This document shows, piece by piece, positions 1 to 6,311 of a stretch of DNA of 8,766 nt; the first letter of the stretch is position 1, and the number at the start of each line of letters is the position of its first letter. The stretch spans positions 1 through 8,766 of the forward strand of contig CAYGKP010000094.1 in assembly GCA_964350605.1 (NCBI GenBank), read 5' to 3'. The position numbers were made by a program, and so were the translations under genes. The notes under the pieces were generated by a model. It ran no database searches. It saw only the letters and a program-made list of their open reading frames with translations, and had not been told where the DNA came from. Source of the stretch: CAYGKP01 sp964350605. Lineage in GTDB: Bacteria; Bacteroidota; Bacteroidia; Cytophagales; JAAEPT01.

Positions 1-69
1 TTCAAGCGCTCAGAAAAATAAGGCGGGCAGCACTCGCTAGTAGTCCGACTGCAAGTCCTTCTGGTAGGC
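1..69. other. Left flank downstream of the first gene, no gene seen
   Basis: This short stretch follows the stop of the minus-strand secreted-protein gene. Read on the minus strand in that gene's frame, it continues open for 10 more codons (AYQKDLQSDY) to a TAG at 37-39. It may therefore be a relic of an older C-terminus. No hairpin followed by a T-run is present. The only weak pairing (AGTGCT with AGCGCT on the minus strand) encloses a long loop that contains the T-run, so it is not a credible terminator. Confidence 0.4.
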
Positions 70-76
70 CTAGGCC
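65..76. repeat. Tandem 6-bp duplication creating the stop codon
   Basis: The plus strand reads TAGGCCTAGGCC, two exact copies of TAGGCC. On the minus strand this reads GAG GCC TAG GCC TAC, so the second copy places an in-frame TAG (positions 72-70) before GCC TAC CAG. Removing one copy would give GAG GCC TAC CAG and extend the protein by about 9-10 residues to the TAG at 37-39. The duplication is seen directly. That it is recent or truncating is inference. Confidence 0.6.
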
Positions 77-792
77 TCACGTCGTTCCTTGTTGTCCTTG
101 ATGTCGCCCAGGAACCTGGCCCAAGCAAAGGGGTTCAATAAGGGGATCGTCGTGGGTTGCATCCAGCGCTGTTGCAAGGCGATCTGCTCGTTCATGTAGT
201 AGTGCGCCGCCAGTGCCGGGCTGGTACCCACGCGGGTCATTAGGTGGCCCATGATCGTTGGGTCCAAGTTGGCGCGAGCAAAGTCGAGTTCGCGGTGGTC
301 CGAGCGCATGGCCAGAACGGCCTGTTTGAACACCCGCTCGCTGGGCAAGGCGTGAATCTCCACCTCGGCAAGGAAGATGGTGTCTGGGATTAGCTCAATC
401 AGGATCGAGAGGTTTCCCGAGGTATCGTCAGGCACTGCATAGGTGGTCGGGCGATACCCCAGACAGCGGATGGTCAGTTCGCTGCCCGTCTCAATCGGCA
501 GGCTGAAATAACCCACGAAGTTCGAGCGCGCGCCGCGGCCCGTCTCCGGATTGAAAATCTGGGCACCGTAGATACCATAGGCACTGTCACCACTGACCAC
601 CAAGCCCGAAAGCTGAATCAACCGACCGCCGTGCTGGGCCTGGACTGCCAGGGGAAGAAGCAGAAAGAGGGTGCTAACGAGCAGCAGACGAAGTTTGGGT
701 AGTCGGAGGGGGGCAATTTCGGTTTTTCTGGCGAACCGTCGGCAACTGCCGAGCGGCTCGCTGTGTTTTTCAGTTACTTGCAGCAGACCCAA
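70..792 (-). CDS. Secreted protein with carboxypeptidase-like regulatory domain
   Basis: This is a probable exported protein of the carboxypeptidase D regulatory-like (CarboxypepD_reg) beta-sandwich type, common in Bacteroidota. A basic stretch (LRLPKLR) and a leucine-rich core (LLLVSTLFLLLPLAVQA) form a signal peptide, probably cut before QHGG. The domain follows: LSGLVVSGDSA, then GAQIFNPETGRGARSNFVGYFSLPI, ending near the LGYRPTTY strand. The C-terminal part holds ERVFKQAVLAM, NLDPTIM and LLNPFAWARF, which resemble family members of roughly 230-250 residues. The molecular role is unknown. No ATG lies just before the signal peptide. The given end uses the nearest conventional codon, a TTG at 792 (240 aa), which leaves a long leader of about 34 residues. 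A rare ATT at 717 would give an ideal-length signal peptide (215 aa). ATG at 948 lies antisense inside the regulator gene and is unlikely. The gene is divergent from the ArsR-type gene. A 6-bp duplication makes its stop. Confidence 0.65.
   Translation of the reverse strand: MGLLQVTEKHSEPLGSCRRFARKTEIAPLRLPKLRLLLVSTLFLLLPLAVQAQHGGRLIQLSGLVVSGDSAYGIYGAQIFNPETGRGARSNFVGYFSLPIETGSELTIRCLGYRPTTYAVPDDTSGNLSILIELIPDTIFLAEVEIHALPSERVFKQAVLAMRSDHRELDFARANLDPTIMGHLMTRVGTSPALAAHYYMNEQIALQQRWMQPTTIPLLNPFAWARFLGDIKDNKERREA
739..760. promoter_or_regulatory. Overlapping palindromes, candidate ArsR-type operator
   Basis: A perfect inverted repeat TCGGCA-AC-TGCCGA lies at 739-752, and a second, CGAGC-G-GCTCG, at 750-760. 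They share three bases. Both sit in the divergent region 43-64 bp upstream of the ArsR-type start at 803. ArsR-family dimers bind inverted repeats near their own promoters, so autoregulation is plausible. The arms are shorter than in classic ars operators, and no clear promoter boxes were found nearby. The palindromes are seen; the operator role is inferred. Confidence 0.35.
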
Positions 793-802
793 GGGTAGAA
801 CG

Positions 803-1204
803 ATGGACGAGCAACAATCGTTTTCAATGGACAAAGTGGTGGCCTTGGGCCAATCGCTGGCCGACCCGGCCCGGGTGCGGATTCTGGCTCTGATGGTCAC
901 CAATGGCGAGATGTGTTCCTCGGACCTCGAACAGATTTTGGAATTCACCCAATCGAAAACCTCGCGCCACTTGCGCCACCTGGCGGACTTTGGCTTGATT
1001 TCCCCGCGCCGCGAGGACCAGTGGACCTATTACGACCTCTCGGGGCCGTTAAAATCGACGGTCCTCGACCTACTTGGCCGGGTGGTGCCCAGTGCCCAAC
1101 TCCAGCAGGACCAAAAAATTTATACCACGCTGTACGCCAACAACATCTTGGCGAAGCGCAAGCTCCACAACCGGCTGGGCAAGTATCAACTTCCCGAATT
1201 ATGA
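803..1204 (+). CDS. ArsR-family winged-helix transcriptional regulator
   Basis: A 133-residue DNA-binding regulator of the ArsR/SmtB winged-helix fold. The N-terminal helix carries LADPARVRILALMV (about 19-32). A recognition helix-turn-helix follows, FTQSKTSRHLRHLADFGLI (about 48-66), and then the wing, RREDQWTYYDL (about 69-79). The C-terminal helices hold YTTLYANNILAKRKL. The CxC arsenic/metal motif usual around ELCVCDL is reduced to a single cysteine, C38 in GEMCSSDLE, and I see no other cysteine. The regulator therefore probably does not sense metal through that site; its signal is unknown. ATG 803 was chosen because homologous sequence begins about there; a second ATG at 827 is possible. 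The stop overlaps the next gene's ATG (ATGA at 1201-1204), which suggests translational coupling to the nucleotidase and dehydrogenase it may control. Bacteroidota proteins with the same FTQSKTSRHL signature are familiar to me, so the family is likely conserved. Confidence 0.88.
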   Translation: MDEQQSFSMDKVVALGQSLADPARVRILALMVTNGEMCSSDLEQILEFTQSKTSRHLRHLADFGLISPRREDQWTYYDLSGPLKSTVLDLLGRVVPSAQLQQDQKIYTTLYANNILAKRKLHNRLGKYQLPEL

Positions 1205-1926
1205 GGCCCGCCGCCTATCGGCACTTGTTTTTCGACCTCGATCATACCCTCTGGGATTTCGACACGAACTCGCGTGCCACCCTCGAAGAATTATTTGTCG
1301 AGGAGCGCCTGGGCTCGGTCCATCGGGTCGATCTGGCGGAGTTCCTACTGGCCTTTCACCAAACCAACGGACGGCTTTGGGATGCCTTTCACCGCAATGA
1401 ACTGAGCAAGGACGATCTACGCGACCGCCGCTTCGGCGAAGTGCTGGCCCAGCTTGGCATTCAAGATCAAGGGTTGGCCCATCGCCTCAGCGACAAGTAC
1501 CTGGACCGCTGCCCCCGACGCGGCGCGTTGATGCCCTACACCCTGGAAGTGCTCAATGCCTTGGCGCCACACTATCGTCTTCACATCCTGACCAATGGGT
1601 TTGCGGCCACCCAGGATGCGAAGCTGAAAGGCGCAGGGCTGGAGGGCCGCTTTGACCTGGTGATCACCGCCGAGACCTATGGGTACCACAAACCCGACCG
1701 CCGATTCTTCCTCGATACGGTCCGAAAGCTAAATGCAAAGCCGAAGGATTGCTTGATGATCGGAGATAATCTGTATACTGACATGTTCGGGGCCCAGCAG
1801 GCCTCGTTAGACAGGGCCTACTACAACCCCCTGCGCCGGGCACATACCATGCCCGTTACCTATGAACTGCGCTGTCTGCGCGATTTGATTCAACACCTGA
1901 CTCCTCATGGCCAAACTGCCAAGTAA
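1201..1926 (+). CDS. yjjG: YjjG-like HAD pyrimidine nucleotidase
   Basis: A 241-residue cytoplasmic haloacid-dehalogenase hydrolase, closest to the YjjG family of noncanonical pyrimidine nucleotide 5'-phosphatases, which remove abnormal nucleotides from the pool. All four HAD motifs are visible: FFDLDHTLWDF with nucleophile D12 and acid/base D14; ILTNG with T131; the motif III lysine K164 in YGYHKPD; and IGDNLYTD with D189 and D194. The helical cap lies between about residues 20 and 115, and the length matches the family. The start at 1201 puts the DxD motif 12 residues in, as expected. A longer reading frame extends upstream to 913 but runs through the regulator gene out of phase. The 3' end overlaps the dehydrogenase start by 20 bp. 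The family is confident; the physiological substrate is not determined by sequence. Confidence 0.92.
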   Translation: MRPAAYRHLFFDLDHTLWDFDTNSRATLEELFVEERLGSVHRVDLAEFLLAFHQTNGRLWDAFHRNELSKDDLRDRRFGEVLAQLGIQDQGLAHRLSDKYLDRCPRRGALMPYTLEVLNALAPHYRLHILTNGFAATQDAKLKGAGLEGRFDLVITAETYGYHKPDRRFFLDTVRKLNAKPKDCLMIGDNLYTDMFGAQQASLDRAYYNPLRRAHTMPVTYELRCLRDLIQHLTPHGQTAK

Positions 1927-3520
1927 CGAACCCATCCTTGATTACGCGCCCGGATCGCCCGAGCGAAGCGAACTGAAAACCGCCCTCCAATCGGTCTACG
2001 ACGAATGCCCTGAATTGCTCCTCACCATCGGGGGGCAAAAGACCAAAGGTTTCGAAACGCGCCCCATCGTCGCGCCCCACCGCCACAAACACGTGCTAGC
2101 AAACGCGCACTTTGCCACCGAAGAGCAGATCGGGGCGGCCATCGAAAGCTCGCTGCGTGTTCAACACGAGTGGGCAAATACGCCCCTGGAAGAACGTCTG
2201 TTCATCTTCGAGAAAGCCGCCGACTTGCTAGCGACTGAGTACCGCATGGGCCTGAACGCCGCCACCATGGCTGGGCAATCGAAGACCGCCTATCAGGCCG
2301 AGATCGACAGTGCTTGTGAGATGATCGACTTCTGGCGCTTCAATGCCGCCTTCGCACGCCAAATCGCCAAAGACCAGCCCATCTCCGTGCCAGGGGAACT
2401 GAACAGCACCGACTACCGTCCGCTGGAAGGCTTCGTGCTCGCCATCTCGCCGTTCAATTTCACGGCCATCGGCGGCAACCTGCCGACCGCCCCCGCCATG
2501 ATGGGCAACGTGGTGCTCTGGAAGCCATCGGACACCCAAATCCTTTCGGCCCACCGCACGATGGAAGTGCTGGAACGCGCTGGCTTGCCTCCCGGTGTCA
2601 TCAACTTGGTCTACGCCGACGGGCCGACTGTGGGCCGTGTGGCCCTCGCCCACCCCATGTTTGCGGGCCTGCACTTCACGGGCAGCTCACCCACCTTCAA
2701 TTACCTGAACAAGGAAATCGCCGCCAACCTGTCTAACTACCGCAGCTACCCGCGCATCATCGGCGAAACCGGCGGAAAGGACTTCGTGCTGGCCCACCCC
2801 AGCGCGAACGTCGATACCCTGTCGATCGCCCTATTGCGTGGTGCGTTTGAGTTTCAAGGGCAAAAATGCTCGGCGGCTTCGCGGGCCTACATCCCCGCCT
2901 CGCTCTGGCCGAAGGTCAAGGAACGCCTGGGCGACTTGCTCCCCACAGTCAAAATGGGCGCGCCCGAAGACTTCGAGAATTTCGTGGGCGCAGTGATCGA
3001 CAAGCGGTCCTTCGATAAGATTTCTGGCTACATCGATTACGCCGAGAAGAGCAGCGAAGCCACCGTTCTGTTCGGTGGGAAGTGCGACGATTCGGTGGGC
3101 TATTTCATCGAGCCGACGGTGATCGTGACCGACAACCCGAAGTTCAAGACCATGACCGAGGAAATCTTCGGCCCAGTCTTGACCATCTACCCCTTCCCCG
3201 ACGAGCAATTTGAACAAGTCATCGACTTGGTCGATACCTCGACCGACTATGCCTTGACGGGAGCCATCTTCGCCCGCGAGGAGCACCTGATCGAACGCCT
3301 CTCGACGCGCCTTCGCTTTGCAGCCGGGAACTTCTACATCAACGATAAGCCCACAGGCGCAGTGGTGGGTCGCCAGCCATTTGGCGGTGCCCGTGGATCG
3401 GGGACGAACGACAAAGCCGGTTCGCTCTGGAACATGGTGCGTTGGATCAGCCCTCGGACCATCAAACGGAACCCGAACCCGCCAACTGATTACCGCTATC
3501 CCTACATGGGCAAAGACTAG
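1907..3520 (+). CDS. pruA: L-glutamate gamma-semialdehyde dehydrogenase (P5C dehydrogenase)
   Basis: A 537-residue aldehyde dehydrogenase that oxidises glutamate gamma-semialdehyde (in equilibrium with 1-pyrroline-5-carboxylate) to glutamate with NAD+. This is the second step of proline degradation and also serves ornithine catabolism. The sequence matches the eukaryotic/Bacteroidota-type monofunctional enzyme (about 540 aa), not the PutA fusion. Landmarks: SPFNFTAIGG with N184; WKPSD with K206; the cofactor-loop FTGS at 257-260; general base E287 in IIGETGGKDF; nucleophile C321 in FQGQKCSAASRAY; EEIFGP with E419; and PFGGARGSGTNDKAG near the C-terminus. All expected catalytic residues are present, with no frameshift. 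ATG 1907 lies inside the end of the nucleotidase gene, so the two are probably translationally coupled. No proline dehydrogenase gene is in the window, so that partner must be elsewhere. The 3' end faces murF with 11 bp between stops. Confidence 0.96.
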   Translation: MAKLPSNEPILDYAPGSPERSELKTALQSVYDECPELLLTIGGQKTKGFETRPIVAPHRHKHVLANAHFATEEQIGAAIESSLRVQHEWANTPLEERLFIFEKAADLLATEYRMGLNAATMAGQSKTAYQAEIDSACEMIDFWRFNAAFARQIAKDQPISVPGELNSTDYRPLEGFVLAISPFNFTAIGGNLPTAPAMMGNVVLWKPSDTQILSAHRTMEVLERAGLPPGVINLVYADGPTVGRVALAHPMFAGLHFTGSSPTFNYLNKEIAANLSNYRSYPRIIGETGGKDFVLAHPSANVDTLSIALLRGAFEFQGQKCSAASRAYIPASLWPKVKERLGDLLPTVKMGAPEDFENFVGAVIDKRSFDKISGYIDYAEKSSEATVLFGGKCDDSVGYFIEPTVIVTDNPKFKTMTEEIFGPVLTIYPFPDEQFEQVIDLVDTSTDYALTGAIFAREEHLIERLSTRLRFAAGNFYINDKPTGAVVGRQPFGGARGSGTNDKAGSLWNMVRWISPRTIKRNPNPPTDYRYPYMGKD

Positions 3521-3526
3521 CCGGAG

Positions 3527-3544
3527 GCTGCCTAACTGGGCAGC
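3527..3544. terminator. Weak hairpin between convergent pruA and murF
   Basis: A 6-bp perfect inverted repeat, GCTGCC and GGCAGC, with a 6-base loop (TAACTG) spans the murF stop in the 11-bp convergent gap. One G-U pair can extend it on the plus-strand RNA. Neither strand has a T-run after it, so intrinsic termination is uncertain. It could act as a bidirectional 3' stem or be chance. Confidence 0.25.
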
Positions 3545-4839
3545 TCGTCGAGCAGTTGCTCCAAGGCCATACCACGCGAGGCTTTGAGCCAGAGCATCGC
3601 GCCAGTTAAGTTGGCGGTACGCACCCACGTACGCAAGCCATCCAGGTGGGCGAAATAACGGTAGCCCTCGTTCGAGACGCGCTTGGCGTTGCTGAAAATC
3701 GGCCCCACGAAGGCGGCGGTCTCGAAGCCCAAGTCGTTGCACAGGCGGACCATGGCCGCGTGTTCCATTGGCGCATCGTCGCCGAGTTCCAGCATGTCGC
3801 CCAAGACAGGAATCTTCGGGCCGTCCCAAGGCATGGCCGCGAACGAGCGCAAGGCAGCCTCCATGCTGGTGGGGTTGGCGTTGTAGGCGTCGAGCATCAC
3901 GCGCACCGAGCCGCACTCGATCAGTTGCCCACGCATGTTTTGGGGGACGTAGTCCGCCACGGCTTCATGCGCCCGATCCAGGGGCACACCGAAGTGGTGC
4001 CCCACGGCCAAAGCCGCAGCGAGGTTGCCCAGTTGGTAGCTGCCGCTTAGGTGCGTCTTGACCCGGTGGCCGAAGCCGTCGGAGTAGATGACTTGAGGCT
4101 CGCTTTCCAGCAGTTCAAGCAACACGGGGCTGCCTTTGGTTTGGTAGAGCAGACGCCCGGATAGCCCCTCGCTGAGTTCCATCAGCTTGGGGTCCGAGGC
4201 GTTGACTAGGATGGTGCCTCCACGCGGTGCCAGGTAGCGGTACATCTCGCTCTTGCCTTTGGCCACGCCTTCCAGGCCACCGAAGGTTTCCAGGTGGGCC
4301 TTACCGATGTTGGTGATGAACCCCAGATCGGGCTCGGCGATTTCGCAGAGTTCCTGAATGTCGCCCTGGTGGTTGGCCCCCATTTCGATGACCGCCAGTT
4401 GGTGTTCAGGCCGCAAGCGAAGCAAGGTCAGCGGCACCCCAATGTGGTTGTTGAGGTTCCCGATGGTGGCTAGGGTATTGTGCGTCGCTGAAAGGACCAC
4501 GTGGGTCAATTCCTTGGTGGTCGTTTTGCCGTTCGAGCCCGTGAGGCCGATCACGGTGCCACCCCACTCGCGGCGGTGATGAGTGGCTAGGTTTTGTAGG
4601 GCAACCAGAGCGTCGTCAACCAGTAGGAACCGATCATCAACAACCACCACGGGATCGTCGACCACGGCAGCAGAAGCCCCCGCTTCCAGAGCCTTTAGGG
4701 CATAGCGGTTTCCATCGAAGCTAGGCCCCTTCAGGGCGAAAAACACCTCGCCAGCTTGCAGTTTGCGCGTGTCAGTGCATACGCCACTACCCGCCAAAAA
4801 GCGCGAGTAAATCAGTGAAAGAGGCGCGCGTTCGGCCAC
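3532..4839 (-). CDS. murF: UDP-MurNAc-tripeptide--D-Ala-D-Ala ligase MurF
   Basis: A 435-residue cytoplasmic ATP-dependent ligase. It adds D-Ala-D-Ala to the UDP-MurNAc-tripeptide in the last soluble step of the peptidoglycan precursor pathway. N-terminal substrate domain: CTDTRKLQAGEVFFALKG (21-38). Central ATPase domain: P-loop GLTGSNGKTTTKE (98-110), TIGNLNNHIGVPL (125-137), VIEMGANHQGD (150-160), and the lysine in AKGKSEMY (about 193-200) where Mur ligases carry a carbamylated lysine. C-terminal domain: LDAYNANPTSM (316-326) and LGDMLELG (346-353). It is slightly shorter than many MurF proteins but has all signature motifs. The start is GTG at 4839, one base after the TAG of the upstream secreted-protein gene. 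No better in-frame start lies nearby and the N-terminus aligns well. It is the last gene of the six-gene minus-strand operon. Confidence 0.95.
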   Translation of the reverse strand: MAERAPLSLIYSRFLAGSGVCTDTRKLQAGEVFFALKGPSFDGNRYALKALEAGASAAVVDDPVVVVDDRFLLVDDALVALQNLATHHRREWGGTVIGLTGSNGKTTTKELTHVVLSATHNTLATIGNLNNHIGVPLTLLRLRPEHQLAVIEMGANHQGDIQELCEIAEPDLGFITNIGKAHLETFGGLEGVAKGKSEMYRYLAPRGGTILVNASDPKLMELSEGLSGRLLYQTKGSPVLLELLESEPQVIYSDGFGHRVKTHLSGSYQLGNLAAALAVGHHFGVPLDRAHEAVADYVPQNMRGQLIECGSVRVMLDAYNANPTSMEAALRSFAAMPWDGPKIPVLGDMLELGDDAPMEHAAMVRLCNDLGFETAAFVGPIFSNAKRVSNEGYRYFAHLDGLRTWVRTANLTGAMLWLKASRGMALEQLLDELPS

Positions 4840-4840
4840 A

Positions 4841-5554
4841 CTACTCGGCAGTTTCCTCGGCGACTTCTTCGGCAGGCTGAGCCCGCTTCCACTCGTTATA
4901 GGTTTTCACGATGGTAACCAGTTTTCGAGTGGGAAGCAGCCCAAATTTAATCTTCTCGGAAAGCGACTCGTAGTCCTTGAAGTACTCGGCCATTTGCAAC
5001 TCGTTCATCGGTTTCTTGCCAATCATGCTTAATTCCAACCCCTTGACGCGGCGGTAGCCATACACCACCATCTCATCACCACGCTGCATGTAGTACAATT
5101 GAACGCAGCGCTTCACGTTGCGACGCTGGTAATCCCGCACGGCATTGTTTGACTCGAGCGAATAGCAATCGGCGTACACGTAGAGCTTCATCGGCCCGCG
5201 GAGCAAGCGGCGCAGCACGATCAACGAATCAATCTTGTAGGAGATGTCTTTGTGGCTGGCGGGCGGCAAGTCGCTTTTCCGCTTCGTTTCATAGAAGTAC
5301 TTGCCAATGGTAAAGGCCCGAAGTTGGGTGCCGTTGAACACGCGGTATTCCTCGCTGCCTTCGGGGCGGAACTTCACCTCGTGCATGTCGGCGAACTGGG
5401 GCTTTTTAAACACCCCTTTCACGGTGTCGCCCCGGGCATTGACCACGTAGCCCGCACCCTTTTGGGCCAACAACGGGGTGGACAGGCTAAGCGCCCAGAT
5501 CGATAAGGCGAAGACCCCCAGGGGCTTCGCGGGGAAGGGTGTACGGATCAGCAT
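4841..5554 (-). CDS. Secreted protein of unknown function
   Basis: A 237-residue protein I cannot assign to a characterised function. A basic N-terminus followed by a hydrophobic segment (about 11-30) forms a signal peptide, probably cut after the alanine of LLA, before QKGAGYV. The mature part opens with GYVVNARGDTVKGVFKK, a pattern seen at the start of many uncharacterised exported Bacteroidota proteins. It continues with beta-type segments (YRVFNGTQLRAFTIGKYFYE; LLRGPMKLYVYADCY; CVQLYYMQRGDEMVVYGYRR) and a charged helical C-terminus. The mature part has only two cysteines, C130 and C150, which could pair in the periplasm. The last residues form a short acidic repeat (AEEVAEETAE). The ATG at 5554 lies inside the upstream amidase gene with a 68-bp overlap. 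No later methionine precedes the signal peptide, so this start is favoured. A periplasmic or outer-membrane-associated location is inferred from the signal peptide and the lack of further membrane segments. Confidence 0.82.
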   Translation of the reverse strand: MLIRTPFPAKPLGVFALSIWALSLSTPLLAQKGAGYVVNARGDTVKGVFKKPQFADMHEVKFRPEGSEEYRVFNGTQLRAFTIGKYFYETKRKSDLPPASHKDISYKIDSLIVLRRLLRGPMKLYVYADCYSLESNNAVRDYQRRNVKRCVQLYYMQRGDEMVVYGYRRVKGLELSMIGKKPMNELQMAEYFKDYESLSEKIKFGLLPTRKLVTIVKTYNEWKRAQPAEEVAEETAE

Positions 5555-6308
5555 GGTGCAAAAATGGGAAGTTCTGACGGATCTCTTTTAGGTGGTTCAC
5601 AGATAAGGTGGCAAGCGTTGTGCCAGTCTCGTTGGCGCATTCCGCAAGACGCTCACCCAATGGGCTAACGATTTGGGACCCGCCCGCATAATCGAAGCCA
5701 TTCTCATCCACTCCAACGCGGTTAACCCCGATCGAAAAGGCCTGATTTTCCTGTGCCCGTGCTGAGAGTAACGTATTCCAGGTCGACTGCCTCGCACTGG
5801 GCCAGTTGGCCACACATACCAAGGCGTCATAGGGTGGTCGGTCGGTCCTGAGCCATACTGGAAAACGCAGGTCATAACATATGCAGAGTCGCAAGCGCCA
5901 GCCCCGCCATTGCACTTCCACTCGCTCGGAACCCGCAGTGGCGTTCTCCCCTTCCCCGCCGAAGGGCGAAAGATGAGCCTTATCATACGCGGCATACTTT
6001 CCATCCGGAGCCACCGCATAACAGCGGTTGTGGATGTCCTGTCCCACTCGAGTAAACAGGCTACCAATCACCAGCGCGTTGAATCGAGACGCTTGCTGCA
6101 CCATCCACTTGAAGGAGTGTAGATTATGTGGCTCAGCCACCTGATCCAGTTGCTCAACAGCGAACCCCGTCGCCCAACTCTCAGGAAGGACCACCACATC
6201 AAACTCGCGTTCCTCTTGGGCCAAAAGCTCTTCAAAATCAGCTTGGTTGGCCGCAGCCTGTGCCCAGCGCAACTCCGACTGAGCCAGTAGAACACGAAGG
6301 TCCTTCAT
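5487..6308 (-). CDS. Nitrilase-superfamily omega-amidase (YafV/Nit2-like)
   Basis: A 273-residue cytoplasmic C-N hydrolase. The nitrilase catalytic residues are clear: E43 in VVLPESWATGF, K110 in YAAYDKAHLSPFGGEG (with a conserved E119), and the nucleophile C144 in LCICYDLRFP. Further family features are ANWPSARQSTWNTLLSARAQEN and NRVGVDENGFDYAGGSQIVSPLGE. The LCICYDLRFPVW motif and the ending IRQNFPFLHHADPYTL match the YafV/Nit2 omega-amidase branch. That branch hydrolyses alpha-ketoglutaramate and 2-oxosuccinamate left by transaminases, and this assignment of substrate is by family. The normal family C-terminus is near PYTL; here about 15 extra residues (PREAPGGLRLIDLGA) are encoded in the overlap with the next gene. 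The start is ATG 6308, three bases after the deformylase stop. Confidence 0.92.
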   Translation of the reverse strand: MKDLRVLLAQSELRWAQAAANQADFEELLAQEEREFDVVVLPESWATGFAVEQLDQVAEPHNLHSFKWMVQQASRFNALVIGSLFTRVGQDIHNRCYAVAPDGKYAAYDKAHLSPFGGEGENATAGSERVEVQWRGWRLRLCICYDLRFPVWLRTDRPPYDALVCVANWPSARQSTWNTLLSARAQENQAFSIGVNRVGVDENGFDYAGGSQIVSPLGERLAECANETGTTLATLSVNHLKEIRQNFPFLHHADPYTLPREAPGGLRLIDLGA

Positions 6309-6311
6309 GGC

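Noticed and set aside
771..782. TTACTTGCA as a promoter -7 element for the ArsR-type gene
   Set aside because: It matches TAnnTTTG poorly, and no TTTG lies at suitable spacing upstream.
671..802. Upstream extension of the ArsR-type frame
   Set aside because: It would run antisense through the signal peptide of the divergent gene and adds nothing resembling the family.
913..1200. Upstream extension of the YjjG-like frame
   Set aside because: It overlaps the ArsR helix-turn-helix out of phase, and the HAD DxD motif sits correctly only with the start at 1201.
2228..2674. 148-codon minus-strand frame inside pruA
   Set aside because: Antisense to intact, conserved aldehyde dehydrogenase sequence, with no recognisable domain.
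2831..3916. Long open frame (361 codons) on the minus strand across the end of pruA and the end of murF
   Set aside because: It lies antisense to the catalytic half of pruA and out of frame in murF. The translation is low-complexity, rich in Arg, Gly and His, with no family motif. It is a shadow of GC-rich codon use.
5597..6067. 156-codon frame on the minus strand inside the amidase gene
   Set aside because: It is a frame-shifted reading of the conserved nitrilase domain, and its product has no motif.
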